Positions 1-6,341 of a stretch of 10,137 nucleotides of DNA are shown piece after piece. A program made the translations under genes and the position numbers. Position 1 is the stretch's first letter. Each line of letters opens with the position of its first letter. The stretch comes from Jimgerdemannia flammicorona. Taxonomy: Eukaryota > Mucoromycota > Endogonomycetes > Endogonales > Endogonaceae. The notes beneath the pieces were generated by a model. That model was not told where the DNA came from. It did not search any database and saw only the letters and a list, made by a program, of their open reading frames with translations. The stretch spans positions 1 through 10,137 of the forward strand of contig RBNI01007609.1 of assembly GCA_003990745.1 (NCBI GenBank), read 5' to 3'.

Positions 1-190
1 ACAAAACAAAAAAAGTCAATAGATTTAATAGTTGCTGTCAACAAGGAAATGCAGGGTCAGAGTTTTGGAAGTATATAAGTGGTGATTGCTCTGACTCTAT
101 ATTCATTTTGTCTACCTCTGCATAATGTAATATCTCACTGCACATAACTGCTAGTATTTTGATGATTATATGAAAGATATGGTCAAACAA
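1..190. other. No recognisable feature
   Basis: AT-rich sequence with no convincing frame, repeat or RNA gene. It may be the more decayed upstream part of the hAT-like transposase that follows, because the same register (codons starting at positions 2, 5, 8...) runs in from here, but stops are frequent and I could not recognise any transposase motif. Nothing else is supported. Confidence 0.4.
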
Positions 191-763
191 ATGATCCTGA
201 CAATAAGCTCTATAATACCAGTATACAATCTTCTGATTGACCAGCTAGAGGATAAGTTTGAGAGCAGACTAGAGGGTTATAGTGATTTATAGTTAAGCCT
301 GGATCAGAGAGATATCATAGAGGTTGCTCTAAGTTCAGAAAATATTACTCCAAAACAGATACTGCTGTATACTCAATTAGTACAGATATGTCAGCATGTG
401 GCCATTGCCTCTTCCAAAACAGAGAAATTCTTACAAAAACTCACTCTCTTTCTCTAAATAGTGCTGGACCCATGCTTAAAGCTACAATACTATAAAGATT
501 AGGGCTGGGAGCAGTACTTCATTGAGGGAACTAAGCAGGCCATAATCAAAATGTACCAGAAAAACTATATGCCACTGCAAGGTTCTAGCTAAAGTCTAGA
601 CAAATATACTGAGAGATTTCTCCTATCTCACATTTACTTCAGCAGAAAGAGGAAGAGAGAGCTATTAGTGAAAGAGCTGCCATAAATAGATAAACTCACC
701 ATTTACCTCACCAGCAACTGCATGATCCTACTGGAGGGTACAGAGGTGTTCAACTGGTGGAAG
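191..763 (+). pseudogene. hAT-like transposase remnant (C-terminal part)
   Basis: One register reads through about 190 codons with only four stops (near 287, 455, 503 and 593, plus one near 692). It contains segments typical of the C-terminal half of hAT transposases: an ISSIIPVYNLLIDQLE-like helix at the start, LDPCLKLQYYKD at about 461-502 (the family's LDPRxKLxYF block), a W followed by an amphipathic stretch ending YQKNY, and EVFNWWK at 743-763, which matches the start of the dimerisation region (x-WW-K). The catalytic Asp residues of the N-terminal half are not visible. The frame ends at AAG followed by GTGAGT at 764, which resembles a splice donor; an LTR begins 54 bp later, so the remainder of the gene was probably cut away by that insertion. 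hAT elements move DNA by cut and paste; this copy is dead. Assignment rests on motif recall, not on a search. Confidence 0.6.
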
Positions 764-930
764 GTGAGTTATCAGGCAGATAGTTGGTTATATTGGATCA
801 ATTTAATCTACCAATCTTGTAAGCACACAATCTCCGAACTACTAGAACCACACATCACCCTCCAAAAAAGCCACTGAAATCACACACGACCTCTGAACAA
901 ATCTGGAAATCACCTGCATGATCACAAAGC

Positions 931-968
931 TGAGTCAAACTGAAGTCACAGTATACAAAGCTGAGTCA
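931..968 (+). promoter_or_regulatory. Paired TGAGTCA sites in LTR copy A
   Basis: TGAGTCA occurs at 931-937 and 962-968, 31 bp apart, as two units of an imperfect tandem repeat (AAAGCTGAGTCAA...GAAGTCACAG). The same pair with the same spacing is in the solo LTR at 3879 and 3910. TGAGTCA is the core site of AP-1/Gcn4-type bZIP factors. A TATATATATA box follows at 1027-1036 and the LTR reading frame starts at 1112. Binding is inferred from the motif only. Confidence 0.5.
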
Positions 969-1111
969 ATATGAAGTCACAGAACACAAGATTTATATAA
1001 ACAGAATCTTATCAATCAGGACCAAATATATATATACTGAGTATCAAGATACATCAAATGAAGAACCAAAACAAACCAAACAATAATACTAACTTCTGAA
1101 CATATACAAAT

Positions 1112-2192
1112 ATGACCACTGAGATCTACAACTACATCTGTGCTGATATTTGGAATGCCATTGTCAATTGAGCCACACGCCCTCTGCTCCTCATGAATAT
1201 CTATAGTCTAGCACCCCTCTACTTTATGGAAGCCTGATGGAATGCTCTAAACATACTTAGTAAAGCCAAATTGGACAAATCTCAAGCTACTACCAGATTG
1301 GCTACCTCCTAGAAGATATGGTCAAACACCACCATAATATGGACATTACTCAGATGTCTCAACACCAGAAACTTATTGCCTATAAACACTGAGAACTCTT
1401 TTATAAGTATGACACTGTTATTCCCCAACTCTGAGTTACTACCAGCAAAATGATTACTACCCTGTCCTATGGCCAAATTGACAACATGATACAAGAACTC
1501 AACCACAAGTATCTTGAGTATATTCAGACTATAGACAGAACCTTCTCGCACCCCAATAACTATATTCTGCAAATGCCTCAAGTCAGATACATGATGAAGG
1601 ATATCTATAATATAATCTGATTTAATAAAGATGAAGCAGAAGACAATGATCCCTCTGATACCAACATGACTGTAAGCCAGGGATCCCTGCCAACTCTGAT
1701 TACTCCGCCAACCTTGCCAATGAACTTACAACAGTTCATAACCACCTATAAGACCTATTGGGACAATGACCACTGGCATGAATACTAATCTGTATTTACC
1801 CCCAATTACTTCAACTACAATGAAGAGACAGGAGAACACAATCTGTATCTTCAGACAACCCTCAAGATCAAGCCAACCACTCCACCACCTGAGTATAAGC
1901 AATATGAACCATAGCCACCAGCTTACTACAACCCTGCAACTCATAGTACTATAACCTATAGAAGATATATAGATAGTGAATCCGATGAAAGCGAAGATGA
2001 TGCACTACTCCTTCACCCACCAACTCCATATCCAGCATATGAGACAGACAATACTATCTTGTGAGATAGTGATAAAGTTCTAATGTATTACTACCTCAGT
2101 GAATAAGGAGAATTAATCTGCGAACAACTCTTCCTAGACAACTACTTCATCAGAGATAATGTCATTGATGGTGATATCATTGAACAGCTTCT
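1112..2192 (+). pseudogene. LTR-borne reading frame, decayed copy A
   Basis: Homologous to the open frame at 4054 in the solo LTR, starting MTTEIYNYICADIWNAIVN. It is broken early by TGA in place of CGA (after IVN), by TGA in place of CGA in the EARWNAL segment, and by a net loss of 4 bp shortly afterwards, near 1260, that shifts the frame. Many further TGA/TAG/TAA codons follow. At the site equivalent to the nonsense codon 4846-4848 of the solo LTR this copy has CAA, which shows that the ancestral codon was CGA. The 3' end is lost at 2192, where the poly(A) segment begins. No function is known for the family. Confidence 0.75.
1991..2192 (+). repeat. About 200-bp LTR segment, first flank of the poly(A) insert
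   Basis: Starting GCGAAGATGATGCAC, this stretch is present again at 3367-3569 directly after the poly(A) run. The two copies align without gaps but differ at roughly 34 of 195 sites, about as much as either differs from the solo LTR (34 and 27 sites). They therefore flank the insert like a target duplication but are too different to be a recent one. Confidence 0.8.
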
Positions 2193-3259
2193 TTCTCTGC
2201 TACCTTACTGGTCACAAGGTTTGGTAGGCGACCTTTCGAGTCCCCTTTCCCCTATTATTACCCTCTCTACCTCAGGTTGGTTTGCTGTGCCTGCAAGGGC
2301 ATGGTGAAAGGAGGGCAATAGTGTTGAGTTACCCCTTTATCAGTATTGAATCGGTGCTTCCTCCACTTTTTCGTAGATTCTGGTGCCTTCAGCTATGTCT
2401 GGGGTGTGCCCGTTTTGGTGTGGCACTTTCTTCCTTTTGCCATTGCCAACAAGGAGTTGTCTCGGTGTGTCTCAGGCTACATAGGGAGTCGGCCGACCTT
2501 GGGCATCAAGTGCTCAGTGTAGGTTACCTGCAGGTCTTCGGTACCTGTGGTGGGGTCCTCTGGTTTTGGCGAGCTTCCCGGCGAGTGTGGTTCTGGCATA
2601 GGTGACTGTTTTTTGGGTATTGTTGGGATGGGAGGGGAGATGGCCATCACAGATAGGAGAAAGGGCGATAACGGTGAACCAGTAGGGTGCCAGGCTGGGG
2701 GCAGTCATCGGGGCTAAGGCAGGTACTACTTCAGTGGGGTCTTTTGATTGATGTAGTACAGTTAGGTAGTAGGTGTCACTCTCGGCTTCTTTTGGCAGTC
2801 AGCAGGGTTGGGCCCCAGTCATCAGAGGGGGTCAGGGGGCCCAAGGCTACCCATTTCAGGCATCTTGGCTACACTCAACTAGAACTGGGAGCTGATATGG
2901 CAATGTGATCAAGGCCCACAGGCTTGAGTAGTGGGGTATTGGGGGTCTCCTCCCACCTCATGTGTAAGTTCTTTACTCACCTTGACTGGGAGAACCAGGT
3001 CCTACCCACCGTGTTGTGCTTTGATGAGAGTTTTTCTTTACCTGTCATTCTCTTTGAGGTGGTAGAGGCTATTCTATTCGGCTCGAGCATAGCCTTGTAT
3101 ATACGTTGGGTTCTCGGGCATGTGCTTTCAGTTATTGGTATATAGTTGGGTTTCCCCTGGTGGTAGGGAGAGCATGATATATAGAATGAGGTGTGAGCCA
3201 ACATAGGCCCTGCTGTGTCTGGGGGAGGGTTTTGGCCTATATAGTCTAGGTTCCCTTCC

Positions 3260-3265
3260 AATAAA
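3260..3265 (+). promoter_or_regulatory. Polyadenylation signal AATAAA
   Basis: Canonical AATAAA placed 23 bp upstream of the A run that starts at 3289, the distance expected between signal and cleavage site. It supports reading the preceding segment as the 3' end of an RNA transcribed from the plus strand. Confidence 0.75.
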
Positions 3266-3284
3266 ATTCCACAGAACATGAGTC

Positions 3285-3288
<4 letters not shown>

Positions 3289-3366
<78 letters not shown>
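3289..3366 (+). repeat. Poly(A) run of 78
   Basis: Uninterrupted A homopolymer. It is followed without any intervening base by LTR sequence (GCGAAGATG). Taken with AATAAA upstream it is read as a retroposed poly(A) tail rather than a random homopolymer. The exact length may be affected by polymerase slippage in sequencing. It creates an artificial poly-Phe frame on the minus strand. Confidence 0.9.
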
Positions 3367-3367
<1 letters not shown>

Positions 3368-3569
3368 CGAAGATGATGCACCCCTCCTTTGCCCACCAAT
3401 GCCTTATTCAGCATATGAGACAGATGATGCTATCCTGTGAGATGGTGATGAAGTTTCAATATATTATTACCTCAGCAAACAAGGAGAAGTAATCTGTGAA
3501 CTACTCTTCCTAGATGACTACTTTATCAGAGATGATATTATCGATAGTGATATCATCAAAGACTACCCA
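3367..3569 (+). repeat. About 200-bp LTR segment, second flank of the poly(A) insert
   Basis: Second copy of the segment at 1991-2192; see that entry. It differs from the solo LTR at about 27 of 195 sites. Confidence 0.8.
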
Positions 3570-3581
3570 GATAGTACCTAA
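3367..3581 (+). pseudogene. 3' end of LTR-borne reading frame, copy B
   Basis: Corresponds to codons from about 295 to the TAA of the frame in the solo LTR, without indels relative to it. It carries the same in-frame TGA (CTG TGA GAT) that all three copies share and ends in TAA at 3579-3581, equivalent to 5149-5151. The acidic, Tyr-rich C-terminal composition (YYYLS, DDI.D.D) is retained. It has no start because the 5' part is absent. Confidence 0.7.
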
Positions 3582-3760
3582 ACCTATAAATAGCTTAGCA
3601 GTCATAGTATAGTTAGATTAGCCTTGTATAATGTGACTGTGAACTGACTCAGTAGTCAGATGATCTCTTGACATATCAGATCACACTTGTACTATGTGAC
3701 TGCATTCTGACTCAGCAAGGCACTTAGTGCTACATCCATATTCAGCATAGCTCAGATAGC

Positions 3761-3765
3761 CCCTC
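3761..3765 (+). repeat. Target-site duplication CCCTC, left
   Basis: CCCTC immediately before TGTAAG at 3766 is repeated at 5838-5842 immediately after CTTACA. Removing 3766-5842 rejoins copy B as ...AGATAGCCCCTC|ACTAGTATAAATACC, exactly the order seen inside the solo LTR at 5323-5349. This is the 5-bp duplication expected of Ty3/gypsy integrase. Confidence 0.9.
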
Positions 3766-3870
3766 TGTAAGTGCACAACCTCCAAGCCACAGAAATCACA
3801 CATTACCCTCTTAACAAGCCACCGAAATCACACGCAACCTCTGAACAAATCTGGAAATCAGCTGCATGAT

Positions 3871-3930
3871 CACGAAGCTGAGTCAAACAGAAGTCACAGT
3901 GCACAAAGCTGAGTCAATACCAAGTCACGG
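3871..3930 (+). promoter_or_regulatory. 31-bp tandem repeat with two TGAGTCA sites
   Basis: Two imperfect units, 3871-3901 and 3902-3930, each reading CAC-A-AAGCTGAGTCAA...AAGTCAC. TGAGTCA lies at 3879-3885 and 3910-3916. The pair sits about 70-100 bp upstream of the TATATATA box at 3977 and about 140-175 bp upstream of the ATG at 4054, a sensible place for an upstream activating element. Both sites are intact in decayed copy A. bZIP (Gcn4/AP-1 type) binding is inferred from the motif. Confidence 0.55.
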
Positions 3931-3976
3931 AACATAAGATTCACACAAATGGAATCTTACCAATCCAGGACAAATG

Positions 3977-3984
3977 TATATATA
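3977..3984 (+). promoter_or_regulatory. TATA box for the LTR-borne frame
   Basis: TATATATA 70 bp upstream of the ATG at 4054, which would give a 5' leader of about 40-45 nt if initiation is about 30 bp downstream. Copy A keeps a TATATATATA at the matching place (1027-1036), 76 bp before its ATG. A second TATA box nearer the LTR centre (5340) would serve the genomic RNA. Confidence 0.5.
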
Positions 3985-4053
3985 CCCAGCTCCAAGATGC
4001 ATCAAAACAGAGAACTAAAACAAATAACAACCACAACTTCCAAACATACAAAC

Positions 4054-4848
4054 ATGACTACCAAGATCTACAACTGCATCCATGCTGACATTTGGAATGC
4101 CATTGTCAACCGAGCTACACCCCCTCTGCCCCTCATGAATATCTACAGCCAAGTACCTCTCTACTTCGTGGAAGCCCGATGGAATGCCCTGAACATGCTT
4201 AACGAGGCCCACCGGATTGGACAAATCTCAAGCTACTATCAGATCGGCCACCTCCTAGAAGACATAGTCGAACACCACCATGATACAGACATTACCCAGA
4301 TGTCTCAACACCAGAAGCTTATTGCCCGCAAATACCGAGAACTCTTCTATGAGTACAGCACCTTTATTTCCCACCTCCAAGTTACTACCAGCGAAATGGT
4401 TGCTACCCTGTCCTATGGCCAAATCGATGATATGATACAAGAACTCAACCACAAGTATCTCGAATATATTCAGACTACCAACAGAACCTTCCCGCACCCT
4501 GACGACCATATCCTGCAAATGTCCCAAGTTGGATATACCATGAAGGACGTCTACAATATAATCAACTTCGATGAAAATGAAGCAGAAGACAATGATCCCT
4601 CTGATGCTGACATGACCTCAAGCCAAGGATCTCTACCAACCCTGATCACACTGCCAACCTTGCCGATAAACTTACAACAGTTTATAACCACATATGAGAC
4701 TTATTGGGACAATGACCACTGGCATGAATACCAACCTGCATTCATCCCCGATTACTTCAACTACAATGAAGAGACTGGAGAACACAACCTGTACCTTCAG
4801 ACAACCCTCAAGATTGAACCAACCACTCCACCATCTGAGTATAAATGA
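4054..4848 (+). CDS. Unrecognised protein encoded inside the LTR (U3)
   Basis: Open for 264 codons from ATG 4054; the frame is also open upstream to an ATG at 3949, but that lies before the TATA box, and 4054 is kept as ATG in copy A (1112), so 4054 is preferred. The stop is TGA at 4846-4848; copy A has CAA there, so both derive from CGA (Arg) and the stop is a decay product. Past it the frame runs to TGA 5008-5010 (shared by all three copies) and then TAA 5149-5151, giving an ancestral protein of 317 aa or, if the shared TGA is bypassed, 365 codons. The N-terminal half (to about residue 170) looks globular and helical, with WNAIVN, YFVEARWNALNML and a His-rich EHHHD segment. From about 185 it is acidic and rich in Thr, Pro and Tyr (NDPSDADM, LPTLITLPTLP, ETYWDNDHWHEY), probably disordered. 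No signal peptide, membrane segment or nuclease motif is visible. I do not recognise the family; it resembles no Gag or Pol domain I know. Gag-like, accessory or captured host origin remain open. Confidence 0.6.
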   Translation: MTTKIYNCIHADIWNAIVNRATPPLPLMNIYSQVPLYFVEARWNALNMLNEAHRIGQISSYYQIGHLLEDIVEHHHDTDITQMSQHQKLIARKYRELFYEYSTFISHLQVTTSEMVATLSYGQIDDMIQELNHKYLEYIQTTNRTFPHPDDHILQMSQVGYTMKDVYNIINFDENEAEDNDPSDADMTSSQGSLPTLITLPTLPINLQQFITTYETYWDNDHWHEYQPAFIPDYFNYNEETGEHNLYLQTTLKIEPTTPPSEYK

Positions 4849-5151
4849 TATGAACCACAACTGCCAGCATACTACAACCCTGCGACTCATAGTGCTGTAA
4901 CCTACAGAAGGTACGCAGACAGTGAATCTGATGAAAACGAAGATGATGTACCACTTCTTCGCCCCCCAACATCTTATCCAGTATATGAGACAGATGATGC
5001 GATCCTGTGAGATGGAGATGAAGTTCCAATGTATTATTATCTCAGCCAACAAGGAGAAGTAATCCGCAAACCACTCTTCCTAGATAACTACTTCATCAGA
5101 GATGATATCATCGATGGTGATGTCATCGAAGACTACCCAGACAGTGTGTAA
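4849..5151 (+). pseudogene. Downstream extension of the LTR-borne frame
   Basis: Same register as the frame from 4054. Starts YEPQLPAYYNPATHSAV, then an acidic Ser/Asp/Glu stretch (DSESDENEDD), TGA at 5008-5010, then DGDEVPMYYYLSQQGEV and an Ile/Asp-rich tail ending in TAA 5149-5151. Copy B has the same length here with no indels. Because the first stop is a decayed CGA, residues up to 5007 probably belonged to the original protein. Whether the part after the shared TGA was ever translated is unclear. Confidence 0.5.
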
Positions 5152-5154
5152 ACC

Positions 5155-5163
5155 TATAAATAG
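5155..5163 (+). promoter_or_regulatory. TATAAATAG motif after the LTR frame
   Basis: TATAAATAG lies four bases after the TAA of the LTR-borne frame and is conserved in copy B at the matching place (after 3581). It could be a further TATA box or simply AT-rich spacer; no activity can be claimed. Confidence 0.25.
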
Positions 5164-5213
5164 ATTAGCAGTCATAGTATAGTTAGATTAGCTTTGTATG
5201 ACGTGACTGTGAA

Positions 5214-5284
5214 CTGACTCAGCAGTCAGACGATCTCTTGATATGTCAGATCACACTTGTACTATGTGACTACATTCCGACTCA
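5214..5284 (+). promoter_or_regulatory. TGACTCA sites and hairpin in U3
   Basis: CTGACT-CAGC-AGTCAG at 5214-5229 is a perfect 6-bp stem with a 4-nt loop and contains TGACTCA (5215-5221), the reverse complement of the upstream TGAGTCA sites. A second site reads CGACTCA at 5278-5284 here and TGACTCA in copy B (3708-3714). The surrounding sequence is an imperfect tandem duplication of about 50 bp (CTTGTA..ATGTGACTG...GACTCAG). In copy B the stem is preserved (3654-3669) while the loop base changed. It lies about 55-125 bp upstream of the TATA box at 5340, so it is a plausible activating region for the genomic RNA. Confidence 0.45.
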
Positions 5285-5339
5285 GCAAAGCACTTAGTGC
5301 TACACCATATTTAGCATAGTCCAGATAGCCCCTCACTAG

Positions 5340-5347
5340 TATAAATA
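5340..5347 (+). promoter_or_regulatory. TATA box for genomic RNA, solo LTR
   Basis: TATAAATA followed by a C-rich tract; the same box is at 5848-5855 in copy B. With AATAAA 134 bp downstream it defines a normal U3/R arrangement in which R starts about 30 bp after the box. It would drive the genomic transcript toward the 3' border. Confidence 0.65.
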
Positions 5348-5473
5348 CCCCCTCCCCCAGACCTCAGAATCTCAGACTTGAACAGACTTGAACACACAAG
5401 AACAACTCCTGAATACTTCCCCACAATATCCCTTCACACAAATACTCCTAGTATAGCAATATCATGAATAGCA

Positions 5474-5479
5474 AATAAA
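5474..5479 (+). promoter_or_regulatory. Polyadenylation signal in R, solo LTR
   Basis: AATAAA within GCAAATAAACC, conserved at 5978-5983 in copy B. Its position downstream of the TATA box means it would lie inside R and act at the 3' LTR, the usual LTR layout. Confidence 0.55.
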
Positions 5480-5612
5480 CCTATTTAATAACCCACAAAC
5501 CACTCTTAAGTAAATCCGTTCCCTGTTAGGTCCTACTCCTAACCCCATCACGAAATTTCCTAATTGGGTATTGTCTGCAGCAATACGCCAATTCAACTAA
5601 GCTGGTCTTAGT

Positions 5613-5800
5613 TTCTTGAACTTCCTGAAATACGGAAAATCCTGAATATCCAGAACTAGTCCGAAAAAGGACTTTGGTTGAGACGTCAATCCGATCTTAA
5701 AATCAATAAGCGTAGAGGACATACTCCATATGAAATTGATCTTGACCATAAGAAAACGGTCTTCCAGAATATCCAGAACTTCCAGAAAACCCTTCCAGAA
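5613..5800 (+). promoter_or_regulatory. Cluster of five TTCnnGAA motifs in U5
   Basis: TTCTTGAA 5613-5620, TTCCTGAA 5622-5629 and TTCCAGAA at 5762-5769, 5780-5787 and 5793-5800. All five are kept in copy B (6117, 6126, 6266, 6284, 6297). TTCnnGAA is the minimal heat-shock-factor dimer site. The last three lie inside the frame that runs into Gag (FQNIQNFQKTLPE), so the repetition may be coding; the motifs contain no CpG and so would survive deamination without selection. Confidence 0.3.
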
Positions 5801-5837
5801 CTACATAACGGTTACCCTAAAAAGCAACCCTCTTACA

Positions 5838-5842
5838 CCCTC
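5838..5842 (+). repeat. Target-site duplication CCCTC, right
   Basis: Right-hand partner of CCCTC at 3761-3765, directly after the CTTACA terminus of the solo LTR and directly before ACTAGTATAAATACC of copy B. Confidence 0.9.
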
Positions 5843-6341
5843 ACTAGTATAAATACCCTCTCCCCCAGACCTCAGAATCTCAGACTTGACTTGAACAATC
5901 TGAACACAACTTCTGAATACTTCCCCACAATATTCCTTCATATAACTACTCCTAGTATAGCAATATCATAAATAGCAAATAAACCTATTTAATAATCCAC
6001 AAACTACTCTTAAGTAAATCTGCTCTCCATTAGATCCCACTCCTAACCCTATCATAAAATTTTCTAATTGGATATTGTCTGCAGCAATATGCCAATTCAA
6101 CTAAGCTGGTCTTAGTTTCTTGAACTTCCTGAAATATGGAAAATCCTGAACATCTAGAACTAGTCTGAAAAAGGACTTTGGTAGAGACATCAACCTGATC
6201 TTGAAATCAATAAGTATAGAGGACATACTCCATATGAAATTAATCTTGACTATAAGAAAATGGTCTTCCAGAATATCCAGAACTTCCAGAAAACCCTTCC
6301 AGAACTACGTAACAGTTACCCTAAAAAGCAACCCTCTTACA
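5843..6341 (+). mobile_element. R-U5 end of the 5' LTR (copy B continued)
   Basis: 499 bp collinear with solo LTR 5335-5837 (503 bp), with TATAAATA at 5848-5855 and AATAAA at 5978-5983, ending CTTACA at 6336-6341. It is directly followed by the primer-binding-like site, so this is the 5' LTR of the internal region that follows. The insertion of the solo LTR 5 bp before the TATA box has separated it from its own U3. Many CpG of the solo LTR are TpG or CpA here. Confidence 0.88.

Larger units (their letters stand above)
818..2192 (+). mobile_element. Long LTR, left part ('copy A'), decayed
   Basis: Begins TGTAAGCACACAA, the same terminus as at 3766 and 9732, and is collinear with the complete solo LTR 3766-5837 up to about its position 5138, then stops abruptly at 2192, where foreign sequence starts. 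It includes U3 with the paired TGAGTCA motifs, a TATATATATA box (1027-1036) and the decayed LTR-borne reading frame. CpG is strongly depleted (about 8 by hand count over 1.37 kb) and many differences from the solo LTR are transitions. The 5 bp before it are AATCT; no matching target duplication is present in the window. In the first 101 bp it differs from the 3' LTR start at 19 sites, whereas the solo LTR differs at only 12, so it may not be the original 5' LTR of the internal region downstream. Confidence 0.85.
2193..3366 (+). mobile_element. Poly(A)-tailed retroposed segment (LINE 3' end or processed RNA)
   Basis: Composition changes sharply at 2193: GC-richer, G/T-rich on this strand, with about 21 CpG in 1.1 kb against about 6 per kb in the flanking LTR. 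It ends with AATAAA at 3260-3265, about 24 bp before an uninterrupted run of 78 A. That arrangement is what reverse transcription of a polyadenylated RNA leaves behind. No frame longer than 107 codons is present and none of the short ones shows a reverse transcriptase, RNase H or endonuclease motif, so it would have to be a 5'-truncated LINE consisting mostly of 3' UTR, a SINE-like unit, or a processed copy of a host transcript. The left border is defined only by loss of LTR homology. The retained CpG suggests a younger insertion than the LTR it sits in. Confidence 0.7.
3367..3765 (+). mobile_element. Long LTR, right part of U3 ('copy B')
   Basis: Collinear with solo LTR 4937-5334 (399 against 398 bp). 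It holds the 3' end of the LTR-borne frame, the TATAAATAG motif, the two TGACTCA sites and a CTGACT/AGTCAG hairpin, and ends AGATAGCCCCTC. It then continues at 5843 with ACTAGTATAAATACC after the inserted solo LTR. Its 5' part is missing; the sequence starts directly at the poly(A) run. Together with 5843-6341 it forms the 5' LTR that immediately precedes the primer-binding-like site. Confidence 0.85.
3766..5837 (+). mobile_element. Complete solo LTR of the same Ty3/gypsy family (2072 bp)
   Basis: Ends TGTAAG and CTTACA form a perfect 6-bp terminal inverted repeat with the usual TG...CA, and CCCTC is duplicated on both sides. U3 runs from 3766 to about 5370 and contains a reading frame of its own. 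A TATA box lies at 5340-5347 and AATAAA at 5474-5479, so R is roughly 5370-5495 and U5 roughly 5495-5837; the R borders are estimates. CpG is well retained (about 43 by hand count), unlike the older copies, which marks it as the youngest LTR here. There is no internal region, so a full element inserted and then recombined between its LTRs, or only this LTR remains. At 2 kb it is unusually long for a Ty3/gypsy LTR. Confidence 0.92.

Noticed and set aside
2282..2605. 107-codon frame in the GC-rich insert
   Set aside because: Low-complexity Cys/Trp/Leu/Arg composition and no known motif; typical of a chance frame in G/T-rich DNA.
2977..3414. 145-codon minus-strand frame with a long poly-Phe run
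   Set aside because: The Phe run is only the complement of the 78-A tail; the rest has no protein character.
1991..3569. 200-bp duplication as a simple long target-site duplication of the poly(A) element
   Set aside because: The two copies differ at about one site in six while the insert itself is not decayed, which contradicts a single recent event.
4255..4527. Minus-strand frame in the solo LTR, also present in copy A at 1309-1581
   Set aside because: It is present in both only because the LTR is duplicated; it lies opposite the plus-strand frame, which has the TATA box and ATG, and the antisense start and stop do not line up with any signal.
5678..5971. 97-codon plus-strand frame
   Set aside because: It starts at TTG and its second half crosses the insertion border at 5837 into copy B, so the combined protein is an accident. 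Only the part up to 5837 matters, as U5 of the Gag frame.
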